Assembly: GCA_026874595.1 (NCBI GenBank)
Contig: CM049309.1
Span: 90,728,723-90,792,722, forward strand
Direction: 5' to 3'
DNA from: Sipunculus nudus
Lineage: Eukaryota; Annelida; Sipuncula; Golfingiida; Sipunculidae
DNA: 64,000 nt
Shown here in pieces: positions 25,334 to 37,455 of the stretch. How positions within the stretch are numbered: the stretch's first letter is position 1; each line of letters begins with the position of its first letter. A model generated the notes under the pieces. That model searched no databases, was not told where the DNA came from, and saw only the letters and a list, made by a program, of their open reading frames with translations. The translations under genes were made by a program, and so were the position numbers.

Positions 25334-25906
25334 AAGCCTAACTCATGAAACGCGTTTTTAGTAAAGACTATAAAGTGCCTTGCAATCAGCAATACCATGC
25401 ATATCTCAGTAGCTCTATTAGGTGTACCTGCTGTCATATGCGATAACAAGAGGTGGAATTATAGATGTGACAAGGTATTTGTATGCGTTGAGAATGGAAT
25501 AACACCAAATAAAGTTTTTTTCCCCAAGTTGAGTATAAAGTAATCATGAATTGTGTTTACATGAATGATGAAAGATCACATTATATGTGTATCCTGCAGT
25601 TTAATCTGTTTTGGTTACAATATGTTCGTTTTATTCCTTTTTTTGACTTCATAATGAAATATACTTGTTTGAACTTCGAGCGATCTGTTGATTTACAGAA
25701 GCTAAGAGATGTTTGCTCTTTAATATGTGGAGGAAGAATTCCCTGCCAGTGAATCCATCCATATAATTGCGTTGCTGTCAAATACAAACCTGTAACAAGG
25801 ATATTGGACATGATATGTTTCAATATGTTATCTAGTTTTGTATAATGTTTTGTTAGAGGGGGGGGGGGGGGGCGGCAATGAGGCTAGGTACGCCGCTGTC
25901 AGCATT

Positions 25907-26433
25907 TACACCCACACGTCAGGTGAGGAGCCAGCAACAATAGAAAATAAATGTTCAAAACATCAACACACACACACAAGGCTAAAAAATTTAAAGGTAA
26001 AAGAACTGCTAAAATGATATCCTGTAAGTGGTAAAGTAAAGCCTTTTGTGAGGGGAAAACGAAGATATTCTGAAGACGAATTCAAGATGAAATCAGTTAC
26101 AGCTTTCTTGTTTGTGATTACGCTGGAATATTTGGAAAGACATATTTTGATTTAAATAAAAATTTTAATAAGTAAAATAATTATCTTCATTGAACTTTAT
26201 TCCCTTTCAAATGATGGAGGATATAGATCGACGCCTAAACTTACACTTAAATACAGCTAGCTATTCTGAAAAGACAGTGGCTCATTTTAGTCCTTAATAT
26301 TTTAGTTCAGGAATCGATCGTTTCATGTAATTTAAAAATATGAGGTCTTTGTAAAGAGCTCATTTTCGTTAAATTCAGTGACAAGGATAACAGTAAAAAT
26401 AACTAGAATACGGGTAGTCGACAAGCGACTACG
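25907..26433. other. gene-free stretch
   Basis: No exon, RNA gene or repeat end is supported. It contains a short CA tract near 25,966. Confidence 0.5.
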
Positions 26434-27285
26434 TGTATCCGCCAAAATCAGAGTGGAACGGGTGAAGTGAGGCATGGATTGAGTGGCAAGGGGAAATAAA
26501 GTGTAGTGTTGCATATAAGCATGCATGTCTGCAGCCGAAATGTGTATGTAGGTTGCGCCACCTGCCACAAAATCAAAAGAGCTGTCTAGGATGTATAAAC
26601 CTGCAAAATTTTAGGCAGATATGTCAAACCACTGCCGAGATAGGAGTGATTTTATCCAACGGCAGACAAACAGACGGATGCTGTGCGAAAATGGTTGCAG
26701 TTGGCGCCACCAGTATTGCGTATGATAAAGAGCTTTGTGAGATCTATACACATGCAAAATTTTGGCCTAATCGGTCAAACGGTTCCCGAGATATGAGCTT
26801 GGATGTCTGCAGCGTAAACTAGAATGTAGGTGGCGCCACCTGTCATAAAATCAAGAAAGCTATCCAGGATGTATACGAATTTCAGGTGAATTAGTCAAAC
26901 CACTGCAGAGATATGAGTGATTTTAACAAAAGGAGGCCAACAGATGGACACTGTGCAAACATGGTTGCAGGTGGCGCCACCATTTTTGTGTATGTTATAA
27001 AGCTATCCAAGGGCTACATTTGTACAAATCTTTTTCCCTGATCGGTCAAACGTTCCCAAGATATGTGGGTTTATGTGTGGAAATAGACGCACAAATGGAC
27101 GCAGAGCGCAGAGGAAAGGTCAGAGGTAGAAACAAAATCAGGGCGGAGCAGTTCACATGTGACCCAAACATAATCCCGGGTTTCGTAAAATTCCGCCCAG
27201 CGGTTACGGAGGAGTTCTCCGGACACCTACGCGGCGGCGGCGTCGGTGGGCTGAAAACATAGTATCCGCTGTTTTGGCGGATACA
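26434..27285. mobile_element. inverted-repeat-bounded repetitive element, 852 bp
   Basis: TGTATCCGCCAAAA at 26,434-26,447 is exactly inverted at 27,272-27,285. Internally, about 270-280 bp segments are repeated: GTAGGTTGCGCCACCTG (26,548) with GTAGGTGGCGCCACCTG (26,826), and GGTTGCAGTTGGCGCCACC (26,694) with GGTTGCAGGTGGCGCCACC (about 26,963). Each contains AAACCACTGC.GAGATA.GAGTGATTTTA. The right end also has a local hairpin, GTATCCG...CGGATAC (27,262-27,284). No clear target duplication was found, so the superfamily is open. Short frames across it are by-products of the repeat. Confidence 0.5.
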
Positions 27286-30200
27286 ATTAATATCAATGTA
27301 AACATTTCACATTAAGACGAACCGGCGGTAGAGATAAACATGCTGAATTAAACATCCGGACTATTATGCTTTGTGTCGTAGCGTGCCTGAAGCAATGTTT
27401 ATGTACAAAGAAAGCATTGTCGATTACAGTTGGAGACAGGAATCTAATCAGGGAACAGTGATGTCAGTGCAAAGAAGGCAGAAGGGTGGTTAAAATATAT
27501 AAATGTCTCAGGATATTTTTACTTTTCCTGTTTCATTATTGATAACATGTCATTAAGATCTGTATTAATAATCATAGTGAGACCAGTTTTACAATATGGA
27601 TATGTTATATGACTGCGGTATAGCTTACACTGGTAACTGCGGACACTCAAGTGAGGCACTAGATAAACAATTAGTTTACTGATAGATATGCAAACACATA
27701 AATTAAAGAAAATATTTCCAATGTCGTTAACTCTTGCTCTCTGCAATCAAAATAATGAATAACCTTTCAATAAGAGAACGAGTTGGTCCATTTTTCATTT
27801 GAGCATTTATTGATTTGTATTAAATGAACCGTTTAAGCAGATCGTTAGTTTATATTACCCTTTTACGGCACGTCAGGGCGGAGATATGTTGTAAAGATTT
27901 CAAATAGCACAGTAATGTCCAGGTATTATATTAAACCTTCTTCTTCATGGACCTTATGGATCATAGACCATGTTATCCGTTTTTATCCCATTGGATGGAG
28001 AATGCATGTACCTTTTTATGCCCACTGGAAAAGAGAACGATGTCTGTATATCCGTGCTTACTTAAAATAATCGATTTCGGTTTAATTTTACACACACGGG
28101 CTTGAATGTTTTGATCTTATTTAGTGAGTTCTTGAAAGCTCTAATGAGAATGGTAATTAGCTATTGGTGTAGTACTTCTAAATCAGACATATGTAAGATG
28201 GGGCAGGTGAGTGAAGATATATGTATTATAGCAAGTCATTGTACATATTTGATGGACCTCTTTTTGTAATACTAAATACAACAGAATCATTCGTATAATG
28301 GCATAAAGGATCTTAGGTTGCAAACATATTCTCACTAAACAGACCGCAGAATGTTTATTAGCCTTCAGAAAAAGAACCTTAGACGGAAACCTGTTATAAG
28401 TGGTGAGCCAAGGGATTCGTGGGTTAGATATTTTTATTAACAGACAAAGCCGAAGGACAAAACCTTATCTCAGAGAGAACGCAAAGTCCCTAAAGGGGAA
28501 TTCTGTTTACAACAGCGAGACACAGAGTGAAAACAGAAACTTCACGGGAGAGAGTATATACCTTAGAACTTGGGTGATATTTTTATATTAAGTGATAGAC
28601 CAGGGACTCGAGGAAGAATGCCGAGATTTGACAAAGCACAAGGAAACAAAAGCACATATTTAGATCTTATATTTATCAACAGGAACAATATATCCGAAAG
28701 CCTCTTTCCTTATAAGGACTGCAAGTAAAAAAAATGAAAGTTCAGAGCGGTCACTGACTAGTGATCAAGTACAACACAAGTCATACACAGCCTCCGCCTT
28801 CTGCAATAAAATAAGAATATTCTGTCCTAAACTATCCTTGGTAACAAGAATTGCAAATCAAAATATGACAAATTGTAGCGGTCATGAACCAGTGACTGTC
28901 TATTAAAGTAATGTCACGGAATGACTATCTAAATGTACACAGCCGCACTGACCAGGTACGGACCTCCGGTTCGGACCAGGTCAGACGTCGGTGGTCTTGC
29001 CGGCTGGCGGCTGTCAAGGAAGTAATGACTTCCTAGAAGACCAACAGCACGAAATAGAGCAGTCTGCAATCTTGTAGCCACTACATCATCAATAGAGGAC
29101 TTTCCAGGCCCACTCTGCATTTGGCTTAACTAGCGTTCTGTCGGACAGACCCTTAGGATGTATTGAGGAACTCTCAGGTTCGTTACGTTAATGACCACAG
29201 ACAATGACTTTAGGGCGTCTGGTCTAGTTCGTGACCTGCCCGTAATAAGTGACCAGTTTACAACTGATCTCTGTGGAGATAACCAATGTCCAGTTCTTCC
29301 TATACGGCACCATACAAGATGCTATCTTCCTCTGCTTGAAATTAATACATGGTCTTGATATAGTACATGGTCAATTTAAACTTAATTAAACAGTGCTATT
29401 GTCCCTGTTAACGGTTACTCTGACTTCACCGTTGGCCTTCAAAATGTTGGAAACATTTAAAAAAAAAGACCAATAAAGTGAAGTTTAAAATTATGCATCG
29501 ACATTAAGCGAGGTTGTTTGCTGATTGTTCACTTCCTCCGAATTTTGGTCTTATCATACTTCTTTGTTTTACTCATTGACATTCATTAACATCATTCAAG
29601 CCTATATATTACTCAGTTTTTACACAGGGAACTAAAATGAGCAATTAAAAGCACGTTTAGATAATTAGCTTAAAGTTTTGTTTGCAATTTTATGTCTTTA
29701 CTTTAAAAAAATCGGATTACATGGGCGAGAAACCAGCGAACCGTTAACCTCCAACCGCAAGAGCGACGATTATGAGCTGTTTCTTTTGCTTTAATGTCCC
29801 TGGATTATGTGTGATCAATGATTATATCGTGAGGAGGCGTCTAGAGTCGGCCAAGAGACACTCCCCATCTCAATCAGCTGTCTTACCGTAATGAAGGGGT
29901 CTAGTGATGTCAAACACACGGCGCCCATGTACACTTACCAACCTTCATCAACACTGGCCACTGCCTGTCACAATACCCGCTTCAACAATCAACTTTGCCA
30001 TGGTGACCACCGGTATGCCTCGTGTCTCCTGTATTGATCTATGTATTTTGTACACAGGAAACCAATGCATTACAGTATATAACTACTCTGCTGTGTTACT
30101 TCTGGTGTCCTGTAATTGTTATATGTATGACTTTAGCGTATACTATAGGGTTAACACGAGCTTTGAGGCGGGTCTCTCTCCGACATTACAGCACAAATTT

Positions 30201-30403
30201 CTGCTTGCCGTTAATGGTGACAAGTGGGGAACTCTGGACCAAACGCCTTCATATTCTTTCCCACTTGCTTTTTATTTCTGACCTTCCTTCCTTAGGATTT
30301 AACTTTTATCTAACCATCGTTGACCTTCCAGGTTTCCTACCTCGCCTTTTCATCTTACCTACTTCCTGCTTCCGGGATCACCTTTTATCTAAAATTCTCT
30401 TAA
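27286..30403. other. gene-free stretch
   Basis: Only short frames occur, including two overlapping plus-strand frames of about 125 codons at 29,904-30,408. These contain cysteine- and tyrosine-rich stretches without any recognisable domain and are better explained by chance. No RNA gene, transposon ends or convincing exon was seen. Confidence 0.5.
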
Positions 30404-30680
30404 CTTAGAGCGTCAGGATCTGCCTTATTTTCTAATAACTTAGTGCGTCAGGATCTGCCTTATTTTCTAATAACTTAGTGCGTCAGGATCTGCCTTATTT
30501 TCTAATAACTTTGTGCGTCAGGATCTGCCTTATTTTCTAATAACTTAGAGCGTCAGGATCTGCCTTATTTTCTAATAACTTAGTGCGTCAGGATCTGCCT
30601 TATTTTCTAATAACTTAGAGCGTCAGGATCTGCCTTATTTTCTAATAACTTAGAGCGTCAGGATCTGCCTTATTTTCTAA
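30404..30680. repeat. 35-bp minisatellite, about 7.8 copies
   Basis: The 35-bp unit starts GCGTCAGGATCTGCCTTATT and ends CTAATAACTTAGT. GCGTCAGGAT recurs at 30,410, 30,445, 30,480, 30,515, 30,550, 30,585, 30,620 and 30,655, an exact 35-bp period. Only scattered substitutions occur (TTAGT versus TTAGA, one TTTGT). High identity implies recent expansion, so it is probably length-polymorphic. Confidence 0.95.
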
Positions 30681-33600
30681 CCTTCCCGGAATGTCCAGCT
30701 GTCAAGACCCTTGTCTGATCGATGGATTAATCATTTTCGAAATTCAGCTCAAAACCCATGCAAATTTTTTGCACGGGGTCTAAAAGTTAGTTTCCGGACA
30801 TTCGGAGTTTGTTTCAAAATAACTAATATAAAAGAGAAGGTTTCCTACTACCGGGACATCCAGAGATCAAACCGAATATTGAAACGGGGCATGAAATCCG
30901 CATAGGTGAATCACAACGGGAAACTACACACAGAATATTGCAGTATTTCTCTTCCTCAATAACTCTACATCTTCCACGGTTATGCGCAAGGGTTTCGAGC
31001 AAGACATTGTCTGTCTGCTCCTTTCAAGCCATATTTTATAATAAAAATTAGAGGGCACATAACTCGAACAAATGCTCAAGCTTTTTGTACAAAGGCCAAC
31101 TGGTGTATGAAAAATATTGACTTGATGAGATGTGGATTACACCATTGATTCTTTCAGACATCCTCGGATGCTCTCACCGAGTCTCCAGGTTCTTACATTT
31201 AGTGGTTGAGGTGTAACCCAGACACGTACGAGGCCATTAACTTCCATCATATTACACGTCACTGGTGCTTTTATTTTAAAATAAAATAAAAAAGCAGCGG
31301 AATATAAAATAAAATAAAATGTAAGAAAGGCTGATAACATATATTTTGTTATATAATCATACAATTTATATAAACATATCTATAAATGTACATATATACC
31401 TTATACTTTAACATCAAAAGCTGGGTCATTCTGTTATGTGTAGCAAACGTGTGTTAGCTAAACCCTGAGATACTGAATTAGGAAAGAACGAGTGTAACAA
31501 AAGCGAGTAACCATAAATAATTTTCTCTCATCTGAATGTACTGTTATGGAAAAGGAGGAATGTATTTTTAACTCTGACCGCAAGTCGGGTTAAAAAGTCT
31601 CGATTTAGAATATATGTACGTATCATTACGGGGGGAGCGATGATGACAACGATTTGAATAAACAGGACACAAAAGTCATAGTTTCCAATCATTTGCTCAC
31701 CTGTGAGCTGTGGCCATGGTGCGGCGTCCTCTAGTCGTCGGCCCTCTCCATTCTCTTCCCTAGCAATGACTTCACAGAAACACCCACAATTTTGTATGAA
31801 TATGGGTTTGATATCAAAGTGACTTGCCTCTTCACCTGCAGTTTGTGACTTGTAAAACGACATATGGACTTGTCTATCTGTAACATGAAGGATGCATCGG
31901 GGTTAATATTCTGGTAGATACCGTATCGGACTACATTAGGTTTCGTGAAGAGCTTTTAGCCAGACAAATTAAAATTTTCTCAAATTATAAACCTTAGATT
32001 CCCAAAGACATATAGAAACACCGTCAGGAAAATTAGAGAATGATAAAATATCGAGATAAAGACTCATTGAAAATCTAAATAAAATGTGCGAGTTCTGTTA
32101 AAGTGAAATTTAAAAATGAATATAGAGGGATAAAGGTAATACTTTGTTTCATTCAAATAATACACGTAATGCCTGGCAAGGTTTACGTAAATGTAAATGT
32201 ATCCGACCATAACGTTTAAGCTTAGGAACTTAATAAATTCTGTGACAGATTTTATGCAATAAAACAAGGAGATGCACATAAGGAAGCAGGGAAAAAACTG
32301 AATATGAAAGTTTGGTTAGGTTAATTGAACACGAGGTTAGAAGTGTCCTTAATAGGACCGAACGGATGTGAAATCTATGTAGTTGAATTAACCCCCATTT
32401 CACATCATATATTAACAGATCATTAATTGGGAAAACGGTGCCAGGTTCATGGAAAGCGTCCGAAATAGAACCTTTACCTGAAATAATAACCAAGTTCTGT
32501 TTAAAGATTATCATAGAGTGGCACAATGGTAGCTTCGAATTGCTTTGAGAAGTGAATATTAAAATATATTTTGAACTTTAGTAATAAATAAATATATATA
32601 AAATTACAAGTTTGCTCACTGAAAAGAATGTAGGACTGAAGACAATGCTTGTGCTCCTTGACACTATAAACATTAGATCAACCAAATACTTACGTAAGAA
32701 CGGTTTTTGTTGATTATATAACATTCAAAATTTAACGCTATTCAGCCATACCTAATGATTAATAAATTACAGCTGTTAAATGTTCCATAATGATCTATGT
32801 TTGTCGGTACTGTACTTTCTTACAAGGTGAAAGCAGTAAGTTAAGGTTGGTCATAGTAAGGTCGAGGGCCGAGCACAGGGGTACGTCACTCAAGGAGCGT
32901 ATACAGTCCATATTTATGTTCATAAATTATACCAATCATTTCCAGGCTACACAACAAGGATGTCTATTTTGAAATAAGCAGATGATAGCTAGATTGGAGT
33001 TTAATGTCCAGATTTTATAAAAAAAAATATTGAAAGGAAATTTTACAAGTAGTGACGGTGCAGGAATAATAATTTTTGTGGTTAATCCTTCAAAAACAAG
33101 GAATCAATAATTGATTTGAGACATCGACCAGCTTGTCAATATCCTGTATTTGTTGACGGAACAGATATAGAAATTGCAATAGAGAATAAATGAACAAATG
33201 CTGTAGTTTTAAATGGAATACTAATGTAAACATAGTAAACCGTAAAGGGCAGCAGCAAGGAATTTAAGATCTTTTAATATGGATAGTAAACTGCTTCGTC
33301 AATGACCCTAAGTGTAATATCATAAGCGTTCATAAATGCTGATGGGGGAATCTGACCATTAAAAACAAATAAAAAAATTAAAGCTAAGAATGTATGGCAG
33401 AAAGGTTACATGATACTGTTTATGAAAATAAACTTATTGATATGATATTTTAGTAAAAGCTTGCTCAAGTCAAAGCTGGTTTTGGTAAGGCCATATATTG
33501 TCTGGTTATATTGTCTTTTCCATGCACACCTAACAGGAACTCAAATTCATTTGTGCCTAAAGCTAGTAGATTGTAAAATGCCTAGACGTATTACAGTCTT

Positions 33601-36059
33601 ATTACTTATTTGTTTTCTTATAATAATACTTTGTCTTTTTTTATATCTGTATCTTACTAGACTGGTCAAGATTTTCAATTAAGACACGATAAATTGCTTT
33701 ACTCAGTAAAGGCTCAATGGATTTGCACTAAATTGTGCACATATGTTCATCCTGGTGAAAGCAACTTGGCAAATACATTTGTATTATGGTGTTATACACA
33801 TTTTTGACAATTTAATGAGATTTTGTTTTATTTTCCGCACAGAAACGTACTCTATGGAACATTTTACTTTAATTTATAGAAACATTGATTGGAAGCCAAC
33901 TATAGATTAAAAAATAAAAAAATAATCTTGAATCATTTAAATTTCACTCTGATATATCATGAAATCATGATATCAAAAATAAACACCTGTATCATTAATA
34001 CCGGTATTCATGTTTCACTTAGTATGCACTGTATATACTGATTCCAAGAAATCTCATGCATCTTCGCATATTTAAACACATCCATTTCACCTAAATGTGC
34101 ACACATATATTATTTTCTTGATGACAGTAGGTAGCTTCGCAATTTTTTTTACGAAGAATTTTGTAAATTTACAACTCTTAGCAATCATTAAAATTTGTTC
34201 AGCTTGTGTACAGACATTTTGCCTACCATTAGAGTAATAAAGGTTTTCATCATGCCCTACAATATTTCTGTCATCATGCCATGTTTGAGGAGAGTCAGGT
34301 AGCCATTTCATTAAAACTGCCATACACATATTTTTGAAATCTCAGCATAGCAGGTATGGCAGTTTGCAAAATGTTCAAAATTACTGAATATACATGCTTG
34401 ATCACAGGCAGGTCAAATTTTCGAATATTCTATGATGTCGGAAATTTATGCATTAAATCTCCATATATCCTAAGCATTTTTTTAGTGTTTTCCTGAGCTG
34501 AAAAAATTAAAATATATTTAAAAAGATTCCCATTTATATAATTGAAAAAAATACATGTTTTTACAGTACTGCCATAAGGGGAACGTTCACAGGTAATATG
34601 TGGGCCCCTGTTTAAATTACTTCCACCCAGCACCAGCAACAGAATATCGAACAAAAACATATCCTTAGGGGTCAGTGAAGTCGGATTAGGTGCAGATATT
34701 CCAACAGAAAACCACAACTCCTGGCAAGGACGATACCAGGTTCATATTTTGTTGTTTTTTTGCGATTAAAAATACTTTAAACGATCACAAGCCTTTAGTC
34801 AATAGCTCCGGGCGTCATGATGAATAAACACTTTAGCGGGTGCACGGCCAGGGAGCTCGGCAGACATTTGTGGTTCGGTTAAATCCCCGAGTACCAACGG
34901 GAGATAAATTGTACAATGCTATGCGTCACCTGCATTAGGCTCCGACAAAATGGGCAAGCACAGAAAGACTCAGCCTTCATTGCTCGATAAATGTACAGAC
35001 CCAAATCCCTGAAGACGATGTCAAAACACCAGATCCAATTTGCAGACATGAGATAGACCTCAGCGCAAAATGGCAAGCTGACCCCATGCTGCATAACTAT
35101 GCCTTGTTCCCTGTAGGTTTGGACGCAGGTTTTTTCGCCCGGCCGTTTGGCCCTCACCGCTCCTTATACCCCGATATAATGTTTATAGAAAGTATGTTGA
35201 CAGACTCAGCTGGGTTTGCAAATAGCGTCCACCTAGCTGCCTCTGCTACTGTGGATAAATGGTGGAGGAGGACATGAAAACGGTATGAATAAAAATGTCT
35301 TCAGGAAATAATTAGTTGGACTTTTTTTTAGTATTTTTTAGTCTTCATTTGGTTCAAAGGCCTTACGCTTTATTCCTGTTTAATACTACTTCCCATGATA
35401 AATTATACTTTGCTTAGATAATCAATAAGTATAGTTTTACTGACTTTACAAATGTACAATCGATAAACACAAATTTATATTTATTCCACTCTATGTTGTC
35501 TTTTACACTAATTTTTAAAATAACAGCATTAAAATGTTCCATCATAAGCATGTCTACATGTCGGAATAAACCTGTATTATATCTTATGAACTTTTTCCTC
35601 CTGTTTTCACACAGTAAAATAAGAGCTATGCTCCGTTGGATGGAATTTAAATGCGCATAAAATTTTAGTCATAACAGGGTTTCTTTATATACCAAAAAAT
35701 GGAAGAATCCACGAACCAGAAACTATTCGGGTCTATTTTTTTATTGAGAGTTACAGTATAGTAACCAATTGTATTGTTAGTCTAAAGTTAGTTATTAAAA
35801 CACTACAGACCCCTGTTTTGGGGGTTAATAGCCAATGTTCTGTTGAGATGCCTTATTCACAATACGTATGTTTTGAAAAGTGAGTACAAGTTTACTGTGT
35901 ACATTGTATGTCAATTAAGCTGGCTAATTGGCAGAGACAACTCTCTACACCGACACCCACTGTCGGGACAACACTTGATTGGAGTTGACGTGATTTTTCG
36001 TGGGGCAGGGCGGCTCTGTGAGATATAAAAACATCAGTCGGAGACGTCACAATAAAAGA
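30681..36059. other. long gene-free stretch
   Basis: AT-rich DNA with no reading frame carrying a recognisable domain. A local AAAAT-type simple repeat is at about 31,275-31,320. A GC-richer patch at about 34,800-35,280 has open frames on both strands but no splice-bounded exon I could defend. Confidence 0.5.
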
Positions 36060-36245
36060 CTACACAATTTGGTTAAAAAATGAGCACAAAAAATCAAAAT
36101 TATTTTTGGAATTGGACAAAACTACTGTTAATAAGCATGTAATACATACACAGTTATTTCTAGCTTATTCGCAATAAGAGAGGAGTAAAATGGTGTTTAC
36201 ATCACTAGTATATGGCTAGTATTGAGGAAGTTACAGTTTATTTTT
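36060..36245 (+). repeat. direct repeat copy A (about 190 bp, diverged)
   Basis: This segment and 37,250-37,455 are diverged direct repeats. Shared strings in order are ATTTGGTTAAAAA, GAATTGGA, TTAATAAGCATGTA, GCAATAA.AGAGGA and AGGAAGTTACAGT. The LINE fragment at 36,283-37,122 lies between them. Confidence 0.65.
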
Positions 36246-36282
36246 TAGCATATCCCCTTACCGATTTCCCTCAGCCGCGAAC

Positions 36283-37122
36283 AAACATTTATTACATATA
36301 GTAAAGTACATTGTACATTGTAACGGTGTGTTGATAGTGAAAATATATGCATACAGATTCAAACGACAAGGTACATTACAGAAGTAAAACTGTTCTTTTG
36401 ATTTAAAATGTGGGATAAATATTTTGTTTTCTTTATACTGTATTAATAGTTTCCTTTGTGTATGGTTTGAAAGTTTTTCCACTTTTTGATATGAGTCACC
36501 ATTTTACCCTTCGTCCTTGCAATGTTTTCTTCCATTTTATAAATCTGTGTTACACATGATTTATATAAAGAGGATGCTGGTTGTTTCCCTTTGCATTTTC
36601 ATGTATATATATAGTGTTTTAGCAATAGTAATAGAGTATCCAGCAGTAGGCTGTGACCTGAGATGTTGCTAATTAATATTGTTTCTGTAAATGTATTACT
36701 TAAGTAAAAAAGTTGTTCCAGGTCTTTTAACCTGCTCTTAAATGCTACTAATAAATTATGGGTTACCTCACAGCGATACAATATATGTTAGTAAGCTTCT
36801 TTTTCCTTTTTACAAAAGGAACAAAGTTCAGTTTCACTTATTTTCAGTTTATAAAGAAGCGGATTAAGTGGTAAAATCCTATGTAATAATTAAAATTGAA
36901 GGATTCTTAGTTTCTCTGAAATAGTAATCATGACAATATTCTTGAATTCCTTAAAGCTATTTTCTTCACATTGTAAACTAAGTTGTCCAATCCATTTCTC
37001 TGTTTGCTTTTCTGGTTTCACATAGATCGAATCAATTATATTTAGGTTTACATACCGTGCTGTGTTTTTCATATTTATCATTTTGTCCACCGTATATTCT
37101 TGTGCTTCTAGACTAGGGTTAT
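36283..37122 (-). mobile_element. 5'-truncated L1/Tx1-like LINE insertion with 10-bp target duplication
   Basis: AGCCGCGAAC occurs directly repeated at 36,273-36,282 and 37,123-37,132, exactly bounding an 840-bp minus-strand LINE piece. That is what a target-primed insertion leaves. The 3' end lacks a long poly(A). The fragment shares the C-terminal architecture of the plus-strand LINE at 12.8-15.0 kb, including identical zinc-knuckle spacing, so both probably belong to the same broad group. Confidence 0.7.
36443..37122 (-). pseudogene. LINE ORF2 C-terminal remnant with three in-frame stops
   Basis: One minus-strand frame reads continuously from 37,122 to a terminal TAA at 36,443. Internal stops are at 36,890-36,892 (TAA), 36,788-36,790 (TAA) and 36,599-36,601 (TGA). 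It contains EKWIGQLSLQCEENSFKEF, then LLHRILPLNPLLYKLKI. A knuckle CSFC...HILYRC follows with CX2CX8HX4C spacing, then a Lys-rich tail ending KKWKNFQTIH. This is the region after the RT in L1/Tx1-like ORF2 proteins. The absence of frameshifts in about 680 bp, despite the stops, suggests moderate age. Confidence 0.75.
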
Positions 37123-37249
37123 AGCCGCGAACTTTGCACTTTGAAGCGTTTGATTTCTCAAAAAAAAACCCAACCCCGATTGAACCACCAACATTACTGG
37201 AACTTAGGAAACAATAAAATAAACTGAGATTACGGAGAAATCCATAAAA

Positions 37250-37455
37250 TTTATTGTGTCAAAACATTTGGTTAAAAATGTGCACACGTCCAAAAAAAAA
37301 TCATTCTGTGAATTGGATATATCTGCACTTAATAAGCATGTACCACATCGAAATACAAACACGGTTATATCTGTCTTGTTCAGCAATAAAAGAGGAACAA
37401 TTAGTGTTTGTTTTACTTCCATAGGCTACATATTAAGGAAGTTACAGTCAATATT
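37250..37455 (+). repeat. direct repeat copy B
   Basis: Partner of the segment at 36,060-36,245. Removing the 840-bp LINE insertion and one target copy leaves the two copies about 340 bp apart, so a local tandem duplication seems to predate the LINE insertion. Confidence 0.65.

Larger units (their letters stand above)
22846..25898. mobile_element. hAT-like non-autonomous DNA transposon, 3,053 bp
   Basis: The left end is CAGTGGCGTACCTA followed by a long G run. The reverse complement of the right end is CAGCGGCGTACCTA, and the G run again lies just inside. The two 14-base ends differ at one position. The flanking 8-mers are ACAGCATT (22,838-22,845) and TCAGCATT (25,899-25,906), seven of eight identical; an 8-bp target duplication and CAG...CTG ends fit the hAT superfamily. 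Inside the left end is a CCGCCCCGGGCGG hairpin. About 1.4 kb of the interior is a tandem array (separate entry) and the rest (24,340-25,850) is AT-rich with no transposase, BED finger or dimerisation domain visible. It therefore looks non-autonomous. Confidence 0.75.

Noticed and set aside
29904-30408. Two overlapping 125-128 codon plus-strand frames
   Set aside because: They overlap in different frames, lack any recognised domain or splice context, and run close to the 35-bp minisatellite.
33461-33682. Small membrane protein (hydrophobic C-terminal run)
   Set aside because: AT-rich DNA readily encodes Leu/Ile/Phe runs; there is no start context, conservation clue or neighbouring exon.
34879-35277. 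Open frames on both strands in a GC-richer patch
   Set aside because: Neither has a recognisable domain or convincing splice sites, and the strands give equally plausible readings.
36060-37455. LTR retrotransposon with the two direct repeats as LTRs
   Set aside because: The repeats are diverged and lack TG...CA ends and primer-binding or polypurine sites. The interior is a minus-strand LINE tail with its own target duplication.
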